From the NCBI RefSeq assembly GCF_002005565.1, contig NZ_BDJC01000005.1:1-64000 (forward strand): a DNA stretch of 64,000 bases. Direction: 5' to 3'. Below the pieces are notes generated by a model that saw only the letters and a program-made list of their open reading frames with translations, did no database searches and was not told the origin of the DNA. The stretch comes from Streptomyces sp. JHA26. Its GTDB lineage: Bacteria > Actinomycetota > Actinomycetes > Streptomycetales > Streptomycetaceae. Positions 20,073-29,046 of this stretch are shown piece by piece. The number at the start of each line of letters is the position of its first letter. Within the stretch, counting starts at the first letter, position 1. The translations under genes were made by a program, and so were the position numbers.

Positions 20073-21019
20073 AGGTAGTCCTCCAGCCGGGCCACCGCGT
20101 ACCCCTCGGCGGTGACCCGGTCCAGGAAGCGGCGGACCATGTCCGTCATCGTGCCGTCCCAGTCGTCGCGGCCCCGGAAGTGGGTGAGGACGATGTCGCC
20201 CGGGTGGAGGTCCCGGTCCCACTCGCGGTACTCCCAGTGGTCGACGTAGACCTCCTCGTTCCAGATCGGCGCGTACTTGACGCCGCAGGACTTCGCGGCG
20301 CGCAGGGTGTCCCGGTTGTAGTTGCCGAAGGGCGGGCGGAAGAGGGCGGGGCGCTTGCCGTAGCGCTTCTCGATCACCTCCTGCATGCCGCAGATCTCGT
20401 GCTTCTGCTGCGCGTAGGAGAGCGCCGGGAGGTAGGGGTGGCTCAGCGTGTGGCTGTTGAGGGTGACCCCGCGGTCCTGCATCTCCTCGAAGTAGCCGTA
20501 GTCGTCCTTGATCTCGTCGTCGGTGAGGAAGACCGTGTACGGGATCTTCAGTTCGCTCATCATGCGCAGGAACGCCGGGTCCTTCTCGGCGCCGTCGTCG
20601 ATGGTGAGGAAGAGGATCCTCTCCTTGGTGGGGACGGTGGTGAAGACCGGTGGGAGGTCCTCCTGCCCGTCCACCTCGAAGCCCTCGCGGGCCGTGATCT
20701 CCGGTTTCTTCGCGGGGGGCGGCGGGGCCGTCAGCGGGACCTGTCCGAGGTTCCAGCGTTCGGCGGCGGCGGTCCGGGCCGCCTGCGCCGCGTGCAGTCT
20801 GGACGCGTAGGTGTCGAGTGCGCGGGCCGGGGGTGCCTGGAGGGGCTGCGGTCCGGGGGCGCCCCGCACCTCGGCGGTGTCCTGTGCGCAGCCGGAGGCG
20901 AGGGCGGCGACGAGGAGCACGGCGAGGCCGCCGCGCGCCCAGGTCCCCGAGGACGTTCCGGAAGCGGTCCGGGACACCCCGCGTGCCCGGCTTTTGTCAT
21001 TTTGTACTACTAGTCGCAT
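20069..21019 (-). CDS. Polysaccharide deacetylase lipoprotein
   Basis: 316 aa. Lipobox LASGC (Cys44) after a long charged N-terminus; a helical/Pro-rich stalk (about 65-110); NodB domain from about 130 with TIDDG (Asp141/Asp142), SHTLSH (His190/His194), RPPFGNYN and DIVLTH (His280). All CE4 metal and catalytic positions are present, so it should de-N-acetylate an extracellular glycan. ATG at 21019 has GAGGA upstream; a GTG at 20977 is another possible start that would give a more usual signal peptide. Divergent from the methyltransferase at 21110. Confidence 0.9.
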   Translation of the reverse strand: MRLVVQNDKSRARGVSRTASGTSSGTWARGGLAVLLVAALASGCAQDTAEVRGAPGPQPLQAPPARALDTYASRLHAAQAARTAAAERWNLGQVPLTAPPPPAKKPEITAREGFEVDGQEDLPPVFTTVPTKERILFLTIDDGAEKDPAFLRMMSELKIPYTVFLTDDEIKDDYGYFEEMQDRGVTLNSHTLSHPYLPALSYAQQKHEICGMQEVIEKRYGKRPALFRPPFGNYNRDTLRAAKSCGVKYAPIWNEEVYVDHWEYREWDRDLHPGDIVLTHFRGRDDWDGTMTDMVRRFLDRVTAEGYAVARLEDYL

Positions 21020-21109
21020 GGTGCCGGATCCTCGCAGCCCCGGGCCCCTCACCCGCGTCCGACACCGCGCCGGAGGCGCACCATCCACCGACTGGCCCAC
21101 AATGGGCCG

Positions 21110-22285
21110 GTGAACGACCTCGACGCCCTCCTCGCCCTGCTCACCCCCGAAGGCCGCGCCCTGCTCGACGAGGTCCGCGACACCGACCCCGCACGGGAGT
21201 TGGCCGTCGCCACCCGGCTGCGCCGCGACCACCCGGCCGGACTGGTGTCGGCGGCGCTCGGTCAGGCGCGGCTGCGGCAGCGGGCGGTGGCGAAGTTCGG
21301 GGCCGAGGACGCCGGACGGATGTTCTTCACCCCGAACGGGGTGGAGCAGTCGACCCGGGCGAGCGTGGCCGCGTACCGGGCGGGACGCTTCAAGGAGCTG
21401 GGCGTCGCCTCCGTCGCCGACCTGTGCTGCGGGATCGGCGGCGACGCGATCGCGCTGGCCCGCGCGGGCATCCGGGTCCTGGCCGTCGACCGCGATCCGG
21501 CGACGGCCGCGGCGGCCCGCGCCAACGCCGTGGCGCTGGGGCTGGACGACCTGATCGAGGTCCGCGAGGCGGACGTCACGGAGGTGGACACCGCCGGGTA
21601 CGACGCCGTGTTCGTCGACCCGGCGCGGCGCGGCGGACGGGGCCGCGTCTTCGACCCGGAGGCGTACTCGCCGCCGCTGTCCTGGGCCGTGCGGGCGGCC
21701 CGTACGGCGTCCCGCGCCGCCGCGCTGAAGGTGGCGCCCGGCGTTCCGCACGAGGCGGTGCCGGACGACGCCGAGGCCGAGTGGATCTCCGACGGCGGGG
21801 ACGTGAAGGAGGCGGTGCTCTGGTTCGGCACCGCGCCGGGGACGGTCCGGGCCACGCTGCTGCCGGGGCCGCGCACCCTGCCCGGCACCGGCCTGCCCGA
21901 CCCGGAGGTCCGCACGCCCGGCCGGTACCTGTACGAGCCCGACGGCGCCGTCGTCCGCTCCCACCTGGTCGCCGAGGTCGCCGAACAGGTCGGCGGCGGG
22001 CTGCTCGACGCGACCATCGCCTACGTCACCGCCGACGAGCTGCTGCCGACGCCGTACGCCACGGCGTACGAGATCACCGACCGGATGCCCTTCAACGTCA
22101 AGAAGCTGAAGGCCCTGCTGCGGGAGCGTCAGGTCGGCACGCTGACGGTGAAGAAGCGCGGTTCGGCGGTCGAGCCCGAGGAGCTGCGGCGCAAGGTCAG
22201 GCCCCAGGGACCGAACGCGGCCACGGTGTTCCTGACCCGGGTCGCGGGGGCGCCGACGATGCTGATCGGGCATCCGGTGCGTTAG
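21110..22285 (+). CDS. Class I SAM-dependent methyltransferase with THUMP-like domain
   Basis: 391 aa. The SAM-binding domain has DLCCGIGGDAIALA (motif I, about 104-117) and a VFVDPARR catalytic motif (about 167-174), resembling RNA N-methyltransferases; the C-terminal region (about 310-391) fits the THUMP-like domain found in this family. The substrate is probably an RNA, not established. GTG at 21110 has no RBS and lies 6 nt after CACAAT, suggesting a leaderless mRNA. Confidence 0.88.
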   Translation: MNDLDALLALLTPEGRALLDEVRDTDPARELAVATRLRRDHPAGLVSAALGQARLRQRAVAKFGAEDAGRMFFTPNGVEQSTRASVAAYRAGRFKELGVASVADLCCGIGGDAIALARAGIRVLAVDRDPATAAAARANAVALGLDDLIEVREADVTEVDTAGYDAVFVDPARRGGRGRVFDPEAYSPPLSWAVRAARTASRAAALKVAPGVPHEAVPDDAEAEWISDGGDVKEAVLWFGTAPGTVRATLLPGPRTLPGTGLPDPEVRTPGRYLYEPDGAVVRSHLVAEVAEQVGGGLLDATIAYVTADELLPTPYATAYEITDRMPFNVKKLKALLRERQVGTLTVKKRGSAVEPEELRRKVRPQGPNAATVFLTRVAGAPTMLIGHPVR

Positions 22286-22320
22286 GGCCCGCCGTTCGGA
22301 TCACGTCGGCGTCGCGGGGC
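22285..22320 (+). repeat. Short dispersed repeat B, copy 1
   Basis: Contains CGTTCGGATCACGTCGGCGT; a close copy lies at 40630-40666. Both are in intergenic DNA; this one separates convergent genes. Confidence 0.7.
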
Positions 22321-22333
22321 GGGGTGGGGCGGG

Positions 22334-23356
22334 TCAGCGCAGCGACTCCCACAGCTGCCGGGCCTCCGGTTCCCTGGCCACCACCCGGTTGGCGTCCCAG
22401 GGGGCCGGCACGACCGGCATCGTCACCGTCCGCACGGCGTCCGCCGACAGCCCCGCGAGGCTGCGGCCGAGGTCCGTCAGCTCGCCCAGCGAGTCCAGGC
22501 CGGAGTCGGTGACGAGGCTGCCGGTGACCGCGTCGGCGACCCGGTACAGCCGGGCGGGGTCGGTGAGCAGTCCGGCGTCGGAGATCCGTTCCAGCAGTGC
22601 CTTGACCAGTTTCTGCTGGAGTCCTATGCGGGCGAGGTCGCTGCCGTCGGCCAGCCCGTACCGGGTGCGGGCCAGTCCGAGGGCCTGGGTGCCGTCGAGG
22701 TGGCGGGTGCCGGCGTCCAGGTGGAGGTGGCTCTTGTCGTCGTCGATGTCCTCGTCGATGGTGACGGTGACGCCGCCGATCGCGTCGACCAGCTCGGCGA
22801 AGCCGGAGAAGTCGATCTCGATGTAGTGGTCCATGCGGACGCCGGTGAACGACTCGGCGGTCTTGACGGCGCAGACCGGCCCGCCCAGGGCGTACGCGGT
22901 GTTGAACATCGCGCCGTCCGCCTCCCGGGTCGTGCCGCCGGACGGCAGCGGGCAGGACGGGCGGGTGACGAGCGTGTCGCGCGGGATGCTGACGACGGTG
23001 GCGGAGGTCCGGCCGGCGTCGAGGTGGACGACCATCGCCGTGTCGGAGCGGGCGCCCTCGCTGTCGCCGCCGCCGAGCTCCTGGTTCTCCTCGCCGCTGC
23101 GCGAGTCCGAGCCGAGGACCAGGATGTTCAGGGCGCCGGTGGGCGTCGGGGAGCCGGACGCGGAGGGTGCGGTGACGGGCCGTGCGGGGCGGTCGTCGCC
23201 GAGCGCGCCGTCGATGTCGACGCTCCTGATGTTGCCGCTCAGGTGCCAGTACGCCCAGCCCGCCGCGGCGGCGCCCAGCAGCAGCGCGCCCGCCAGGGCG
23301 AGGCCGACCACCCTCAGCGCCGTCGACCGTCCGTCCCGCCCCGCCCGCGCAGTCAT
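22334..23356 (-). CDS. LytR-CpsA-Psr (LCP) family protein
   Basis: 340 aa membrane-anchored phosphotransferase-like protein. A cytoplasmic N-terminus is followed by one transmembrane segment (about 15-37) and an extracellular LCP domain (about 75-250) with NILVLGSDSR, RSDTAMVVHLD and SIPRDTLV, which hold the Arg/Asp residues for pyrophosphate and Mg binding. The family links teichoic acids or other polymers to peptidoglycan. ATG at 23356. Alone between the convergent methyltransferase and the upstream lacI-type gene; neighbouring deacetylases also act on the wall. Confidence 0.93.
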   Translation of the reverse strand: MTARAGRDGRSTALRVVGLALAGALLLGAAAAGWAYWHLSGNIRSVDIDGALGDDRPARPVTAPSASGSPTPTGALNILVLGSDSRSGEENQELGGGDSEGARSDTAMVVHLDAGRTSATVVSIPRDTLVTRPSCPLPSGGTTREADGAMFNTAYALGGPVCAVKTAESFTGVRMDHYIEIDFSGFAELVDAIGGVTVTIDEDIDDDKSHLHLDAGTRHLDGTQALGLARTRYGLADGSDLARIGLQQKLVKALLERISDAGLLTDPARLYRVADAVTGSLVTDSGLDSLGELTDLGRSLAGLSADAVRTVTMPVVPAPWDANRVVAREPEARQLWESLR

Positions 23357-23581
23357 GCGCCGCCCCCGCCCGTCCCGCTCGCGTCCCCACCCGAGTGTCC
23401 CGCCGGGAGGAACATAAGTCCGAATTGTTGGGCTGCGGTAGACGCGGGCGTGATTCTGCGGAAATTCTCAGACTTCTCGCCACGCGGCCGACGGGAGGGA
23501 GCGGGTGGGAACGGGAAGCGGACGGGGGCGGCACCGGCGGGTGGCGGGGCGAGGGTCCCGGGCCGCCGGCCGGTCCGCTCC

Positions 23582-24634
23582 TCAGGCGGACGGCGGCGGT
23601 GCCGTGCTGCTGCGCACCTCCAGGCTGGTGGCCAGCTCCACCCGGGTGGTCGCGGCCGAGCCCCCGTCGCGGCCCAGGTCCAGCACCAGGCGGGCCGCGG
23701 CCTCGGCCATCTCCGTGAGCGGCTGCCGCACGGTCGTCAGCGGAGGCCCCACCCAGCGCGCCACCGGCAGGTCGTCGAACCCGACCACGCTCAGGTCCTG
23801 CGGGATGCGCAGCCCCAGCTCGCGCGCGGCCTCGTACAGCCCGAGCGCCTGGAGGTCGTTGCCGGCGAAGACCGCGGTCGGCCGGTCGGGGCGGCGCAGC
23901 AGCTCCAGACCCTGCCGGTAGCCGGCCTCGTGGTGGAAGTCGCCGGTCACGATCAGACCGGGATCGGCCGGCAGCCCGGCCGTCTCCAGGGCGGCGCGGT
24001 AGCCGTCGACGCGGGCGCGGCTGCACATCATCCGGGTCGGCCCGCTGATCGCGCCGATGCGGGTGTGCCCCAGGTCGATCAGGTGGCGGGTGGCGGCGAG
24101 TCCACCCTGCCAGTTGGTGGCGCCGATGGACGGCACGTCGGCGCCCGGGTCACCGGCCGGGTCCATCACCACGAACGGGATGGAGCGGCTGGTCAGCAGG
24201 GCCCGCTGGGACTCGTCCAGCCCGGACAGCACGAGGATCACCCCGTGCGGACGACGGGCGGCGACCTGGTCGGCCCAGGTCCTGCCGGGCGTGAGGCGGC
24301 CCGCGCTCTCGGAGAGCACGACGCTGAGCCCCGCGTCCCGCGCCGCGTTCTCCACGCCCCGGATGACCTCCATCGCCCAGGCGCTCTCCAGCTCGTGGAA
24401 GACCAGGTCGATCAGGGGCGAGCGGGCCGCCTCGGCCCGTCGGCGCCGGTAGCCGTGGGTCCGCAGCAGTTCCTCCACGCGGGCCCGGGTGGCGGGGGCG
24501 ACGTCGGCGCGGCCGTTGAGGACCTTCGAAACAGTCGGGGCCGACACGCCGGCCTCACGGGCGATCTCGGCGAGGGTCGCGGTCTGCGCGGACCGTCGTC
24601 GCGAGCCGGTTTCCGCGGGCTGGGGGGAAGTCAT
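23582..24634 (-). CDS. LacI-family transcriptional regulator
   Basis: 350 aa. N-terminal helix-turn-helix (about 19-66: TLAEIAREAGVSAPTVSKVLNG-type) and a periplasmic-binding-like sugar-binding domain. The family usually represses sugar uptake and glycosidase genes; none are adjacent, so the target is unknown. ATG at 24634 is placed 7 nt after a TACGAT hexamer with no RBS, indicating a leaderless transcript; an in-frame start 13 codons earlier lacks support. Confidence 0.92.
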   Translation of the reverse strand: MTSPQPAETGSRRRSAQTATLAEIAREAGVSAPTVSKVLNGRADVAPATRARVEELLRTHGYRRRRAEAARSPLIDLVFHELESAWAMEVIRGVENAARDAGLSVVLSESAGRLTPGRTWADQVAARRPHGVILVLSGLDESQRALLTSRSIPFVVMDPAGDPGADVPSIGATNWQGGLAATRHLIDLGHTRIGAISGPTRMMCSRARVDGYRAALETAGLPADPGLIVTGDFHHEAGYRQGLELLRRPDRPTAVFAGNDLQALGLYEAARELGLRIPQDLSVVGFDDLPVARWVGPPLTTVRQPLTEMAEAAARLVLDLGRDGGSAATTRVELATSLEVRSSTAPPPSA

Positions 24635-24748
24635 GGGGGCGATCGTATCCCCGCCCGCGTTCCTGACGAACACCTCGGGCCCCTTACGGGCCGCCCCCGA
24701 CCCTCCGGATCATTCGGTGTTCGTTCCGAAACATTCGACCCCTCCGGG

Positions 24749-27700
24749 TCAGTCGTCCCGCGTCACCAGCTCGGCCAGCGCGAGCAGCGCCTCCGTGGTG
24801 GCCGGGCGCAGCCGGTGCAGCTCCCAGTCGGGGGACTGCAGGGCCGCGTCGAAGGGCATGTGCACCACCTGTTCCGGCTCGACGCGCAGCCGCCGGGCGA
24901 ACGTCCCCGGCAGGTTCCGTCCCGAGGGCCCGTCGAGGTCGGCGGCGACGACGAGGGCCCGCCGCGCCAGTTCCCCGCGGCCGCCCTCCCGGACGATGGC
25001 GAGGGTGCGGACCGCCGCGTCCAGGAACCACTCCGCGGTGCCGCAGCACAGGATCAGCCGGTCGGTGTGGTCGAGGACGGTGTCGGCCGACCGGTCGAGC
25101 CGCAGCGGGGACCAGTCGGTGAGGACGAAGGGGTAGTAGGGCGCCGTCAGCCCGAGGAGGTGCGCGTACTCCTGCTGGTGGGCCGGGTTGGAGCCGAAGT
25201 GCCCGCTGCGGTGGGCGACGACCTCCAGGCCGGACGGCAGCCGGGTCGTGCGGGCGCGGATCTCCTCGTAGGACGACGCGGGCGGCAGGGCGCCGAGGTC
25301 GCGCACGACGGCCGGGTTGCGGTCGGTGAGGAAGGCGTCCAGCGCCCCTTCGGAGGCGGAGCCGTCGAGGGCCAGGACGGGTTCGCCGCGCACGGCGGCG
25401 AGGACGGAGCCGAGCAGCATCGTCGTCGTGGCGCGCCCGCTGTAGTAGTAGGCGCCGATCAGGGTGAGGCGTCTGCTGTGCGCCACGGGCGCCCGCAGCC
25501 GCTCCAGCCGGTCCCGGGCCTGTTTGCGGGCGGCGCCGAAGCGCGGCAGGCGCAGTGCGGGGCCCGGCGCTCCGGCGGCGGCGCCGGGCGGGGTGAGCGG
25601 GACGCGCGGGGCCGGCCCGCCCTGGGCGCCGTGCGCTCCGACCTCGCCCAGCTGGAGACGGGTGCGGGCCACGTAGCGGGCCAGGGCCTCGGCGACCTCG
25701 CCGGCGGCGGGCCGCACGGACGGGTCCGGGTCCAGGCAGCGCAGGACGAGCCGCCGCAGGTGTTCCCAGGTGTCGCCCTGCCACAGGTGCATGCCCTCGG
25801 GCAGCCCCGGCAGGTCCCAGCCGGCCTTGCTGCTGATGACCTGGAGCAGCTCGCCCAGGGCGCGTACGTTGTCCTCGCGGGTGGGCACCGGGCCCGAGCC
25901 CAGGTACGCGCCGTCGACGGCGCAGTCGGACAGGCCGCCCAGGACGACGGTGCGGCGCAGCACGTACACGCTCTCGGCGTCCAGGGCGGCGGGCACGAGG
26001 CCGTTGAGGTGGCAGAGGGCGACCGCGTTGGCGAGGTAGCAGGAGACGAGCAGGCCCTGGAGGATGTCGAAGGGGGCGGTGCCGTCGGTGAGGGCCCTGG
26101 TGAAGATCTCCGCGAGCCGCAGCGGCCGGGCGTCGGAGGTCCGGGCGTCGGGGGCCTGGGCGTCCGCGTCCGCGATCGGCGTCATGGCGAGCCAGGGCGG
26201 CGAGTCCTCGAGCCCGGTGGCGAGCAGCGTGGGCGCGTACTGGCCCCGGAGGCGGGCCAGTGCCTCGGCCTCGACCGCGACGAGCCCCGCGTTGACGGCG
26301 GGCAGGTCCGGGCGGGGCACCCGCAGGGCGGCCTCCCGGCCCCGGGCGTCGACGCCCCGGTAGACGACCGTCCGCCGCCCGCGCCGGCGGCCGCGCAGCT
26401 CGTAGCCCCCGATATGCCGGGGGTCGTCCTCGGTGAGCGGTTCCCAGTCGTCGGTGCCGGGCGTCGGCGCGTCCGGCCCGGCGGTGGTGCGGGCGCCGTC
26501 GAGCGACACCCCGAACCGGCTGAGCAGCCTGCGTTCGACCCGCGTGAAGGGGTGCTGGGAGCCGGGCAGCGGGTCGGAGCCGTCCGGGTGGAGCAGCCAG
26601 GCCGGGAAGTCCGGCGAGCGGCCGGCGAGTTCCTCCAGCCGGCGCCCGATCCGGCGGCCGGTGCGCAGCAGTTCCGCCTGCGGCACCGCGTCCAGCAGGA
26701 CGGTCTTGGTCGCCTCGGAGAAGTCGAAGACCCGGTGCTTGGCGGGCAGCGGGCCCGACACGGGCGCCGGGTGCGGCCGGACCAGGCCGCCGAGGAACAC
26801 CTCGGCCAGGTGGGAGGTGGTGGCCTGCCAGGGCACCGCCGACTGCACCAGCCGCATCACGGGCACGGACAGCGGGGCGACCGCCGCGAGGTGGGCGGCC
26901 AGGCGGTACGCCTCCGGGGTGGCCGCGTCCCGGAAGTGCTGGGCGCTGCTCAGGTCCTGCGCGGGGGCGACGGTCGCGTGCCGGTCGGGGCGGGCCAGCA
27001 GCGGCAGTTCGACCGTGGTGCCCGGGGAGGCGAGCAGGCGGGCCCAGACGCCGAGGGAGTCGGGCGTGGGTTCGAGGACGGGAACCGGGATGTCGTCGAA
27101 CAGGCTCAGCTCCGACGGCAGCACCGGGTCGGCGATCCTCCACGAGGTGTTGGCGCCGCCGACCCGCCGGGTGGTGGCCTGCCAGCGTTCGGCGGAGATG
27201 CCGGAGGCCTCCCACATGTCCGGGGGGAGGGTGTGCACGACCGCGACGGGGCCGCGGGCCGCCCGCTCGCCCAGCAGCGCGTGCATCGCGCCGGACCGCC
27301 AGGCCGGGCCCATGCCGTCGCTGACGACGAGCAGCAGGGAGCGCCCGGAGGGGTCGTTGACGGTGCTCAGCGGCAGTTCGGTGCTGCCGGGGCGGAACGG
27401 CCGGGCGTGCAGGCGCGGTCCGCCGGCGGCGCGGGTGTCGAGGCCGAGGACCCGGGTGAGGGCGAAGGCCCCCAGGCGTTCCAGCAGGGTGCGCAGTTCG
27501 GTGCCGAGGCGGTGCCACAGCAGCATCGACAGGCCGTCGTCGACGAGCAGCGTGAGGTCGAGCCAGCGCTCGCGCACCGGCCGTTCCACCACGTCGGGCA
27601 GGTGGGTCTCGGCCAGTTCGGCGGCCGTGCGGTCCTCGTCGATCTCCGTGCGGTGGCGGCTGTCGTGGCGGCGGCGCAAGGGCCTCAGCGACCGCCCCAG

Positions 27701-28093
27701 TTCGAGCTCGTCGCCGAGGGCCTTCTCCTCCGGCACCCGGACCGGCAGGGCCCGCCGGGGTTCCTGGCCGGCGGACACGGGCCGGGGCTGCGGTTCGGGG
27801 GTGGTGCGGGCCGCCGCGTGCAGGGTGGTGGGGCTGGTGAGGTCGGGCAGCTCGGGGTCGCCGGGCTCGGGCGGGGGCGGCTGCGGGGCGGCCCGGTCCT
27901 CCGCCTGCGGGCCGTCGGGCGGCGGGGGCGGCTGCGGACGGGCGGGCGCCTGCCGGTGGAGGGGTGCCTCGGGGCCGGCGGGCAGCCGCCGGGCCAGCCA
28001 CAGCACGTCGAGGACCTGGTCGGCGTCCAGGTCCACGTGGCAGGCGCCGAGAAGCCGCAGCATCTCGGTGAGCCGCTCTCCCCCGGCGGGCAT
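24749..28093 (-). CDS. Giant SAV_2336-type protein: vWA-like, pseudokinase and MinD-like domains
   Basis: 1114 aa, last gene of the VMAP-type operon. Domain order: short SAV_2336 N-terminal helical domain (1-40, DADQVLDVLWLAR); Pro-rich linker (45-115); vWA-like domain (about 176-300) with a relaxed metal site DDGLS (185-189) and VVSDG (256-260); helical region (385-530); protein-kinase-like domain (560-805); MinD/ParA-like domain (873-1110). The kinase part lacks catalytic residues: Lys to Arg591, HRD to HLN (695-697), DFG Asp to Gly720. The MinD P-loop reads YYYSGRATTT (882-891), without the Walker Lys. ATG at 28093 starts 2 nt after the MoxR stop; GTG 28099 is an alternative. It probably scaffolds or senses for the MoxR/VMAP partners. 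Confidence 0.82.
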   Translation of the reverse strand: MPAGGERLTEMLRLLGACHVDLDADQVLDVLWLARRLPAGPEAPLHRQAPARPQPPPPPDGPQAEDRAAPQPPPPEPGDPELPDLTSPTTLHAAARTTPEPQPRPVSAGQEPRRALPVRVPEEKALGDELELGRSLRPLRRRHDSRHRTEIDEDRTAAELAETHLPDVVERPVRERWLDLTLLVDDGLSMLLWHRLGTELRTLLERLGAFALTRVLGLDTRAAGGPRLHARPFRPGSTELPLSTVNDPSGRSLLLVVSDGMGPAWRSGAMHALLGERAARGPVAVVHTLPPDMWEASGISAERWQATTRRVGGANTSWRIADPVLPSELSLFDDIPVPVLEPTPDSLGVWARLLASPGTTVELPLLARPDRHATVAPAQDLSSAQHFRDAATPEAYRLAAHLAAVAPLSVPVMRLVQSAVPWQATTSHLAEVFLGGLVRPHPAPVSGPLPAKHRVFDFSEATKTVLLDAVPQAELLRTGRRIGRRLEELAGRSPDFPAWLLHPDGSDPLPGSQHPFTRVERRLLSRFGVSLDGARTTAGPDAPTPGTDDWEPLTEDDPRHIGGYELRGRRRGRRTVVYRGVDARGREAALRVPRPDLPAVNAGLVAVEAEALARLRGQYAPTLLATGLEDSPPWLAMTPIADADAQAPDARTSDARPLRLAEIFTRALTDGTAPFDILQGLLVSCYLANAVALCHLNGLVPAALDAESVYVLRRTVVLGGLSDCAVDGAYLGSGPVPTREDNVRALGELLQVISSKAGWDLPGLPEGMHLWQGDTWEHLRRLVLRCLDPDPSVRPAAGEVAEALARYVARTRLQLGEVGAHGAQGGPAPRVPLTPPGAAAGAPGPALRLPRFGAARKQARDRLERLRAPVAHSRRLTLIGAYYYSGRATTTMLLGSVLAAVRGEPVLALDGSASEGALDAFLTDRNPAVVRDLGALPPASSYEEIRARTTRLPSGLEVVAHRSGHFGSNPAHQQEYAHLLGLTAPYYPFVLTDWSPLRLDRSADTVLDHTDRLILCCGTAEWFLDAAVRTLAIVREGGRGELARRALVVAADLDGPSGRNLPGTFARRLRVEPEQVVHMPFDAALQSPDWELHRLRPATTEALLALAELVTRDD

Positions 28094-28095
28094 GG

Positions 28096-29046
28096 TCACA
28101 TCGCCCCGGTGAGCTGATGCAGGACGGCGTCCAGCAGCCCCTCCGCGTCCAGGTCGACGCCGCCGGCGCGCAGGAACACCGCGTTGAGCAACTGGTCGGT
28201 GGCGAGTTCGCCGAGGGCGCGGCGGCGCAGGAACGCCTCGATCAGGTCGTCCGCCTCCCGCACCGCCTCCTCGCCGAGGTGCGCGACGACGATGGTGCGC
28301 AGGCGCTCCTCGTCGGGCAGCGGCAGGTCGAGCCTGAGGCAGCGGCGCAGGAACGCGGGCGGGAAGTCGCGCTCGCCGTTGCTGGTGATGACGACGACCG
28401 GGAACTCGGCGCACTGCACGAGCCCCTGGTGCACGCGGACGGTGCCCCGGTGGTCGTGGGTCTGCACCTCGACGTCGGCCATGTCCTCCGGCAGCCGGGT
28501 CAGTTCCGGGATGTCGAAGAAGCCCTCCTCGAAGACGGTGAGCAGGTCGTTCGGGAGGTCGACGTCGCCCTTGTCCATCTCGTCGATGAGCAGGCAGCGG
28601 GGGCCGGCCGAGGGCACCAGGGCGGTGCCGAGCGGGCCGAGCCGGACGAACGTGCCGATGGACGGCTCGCGTTCGCCGCGGTCCCGGCTGAGGGTCGTCT
28701 CCCGCAGGCGGCCGATCGCGTCGTACTGGTAGAGGGCGTCCTTCACGGTGGACCGGCTGTTGACGGGCCACCGCAGCAGGTCGCCCAGGCGCAGTTCGTG
28801 GGCGACGGCCCGCGCGAGCGAGGACTTGCCGGTGCCGGCGGGCCCGGTCACCAGCAGCGGACGGCGCAGGTGCAGGGCCGCGTTGACGACGTCGGCGTGC
28901 TGCGGGGCGATGACGTAGGGCAGTTCCGGCCGCGTCGAGGGGGTGGGGGCGAAACGGCGCCAGGGCGGCGCCGAGGGCAGGGCGACGGACCGGGGGACGC
29001 CGTCGCCGCGGAACAGGCGCCATTCGGCGTCGGCTGCGGATGTCAT
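28096..29046 (-). CDS. MoxR-family AAA+ ATPase
   Basis: 316 aa. AAA+ core with Walker A GPAGTGKS (68-75), Walker B CLLIDEMD (151-158), sensor 1 Asn223 (VVITSNGERD) and arginine-finger region FLRRC (232-236), followed by the lid. MoxR ATPases act with vWA-domain partners as chaperone-like remodelers; here the partner is the downstream SAV_2336-type protein. ATG at 29046 overlaps the upstream stop (ATGA) and has AGGAGAG four to five bases before it, so it is translationally coupled to the trypsin-VMAP gene. Confidence 0.92.
   Translation of the reverse strand: MTSAADAEWRLFRGDGVPRSVALPSAPPWRRFAPTPSTRPELPYVIAPQHADVVNAALHLRRPLLVTGPAGTGKSSLARAVAHELRLGDLLRWPVNSRSTVKDALYQYDAIGRLRETTLSRDRGEREPSIGTFVRLGPLGTALVPSAGPRCLLIDEMDKGDVDLPNDLLTVFEEGFFDIPELTRLPEDMADVEVQTHDHRGTVRVHQGLVQCAEFPVVVITSNGERDFPPAFLRRCLRLDLPLPDEERLRTIVVAHLGEEAVREADDLIEAFLRRRALGELATDQLLNAVFLRAGGVDLDAEGLLDAVLHQLTGAM

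Noticed and set aside
20069..22273. A 734-codon version of the polysaccharide deacetylase
   Set aside because: The first 400 codons are antisense to the methyltransferase gene and the lipoprotein signal peptide lies internally, so the start is near 21019.
22700..28117. A 1805-codon open frame on the plus strand
   Set aside because: Antisense to the LCP, LacI and SAV_2336-type genes; composition is the Gly/Arg/Gln/His-rich shadow expected opposite high-GC3 genes, with no domain recognisable.
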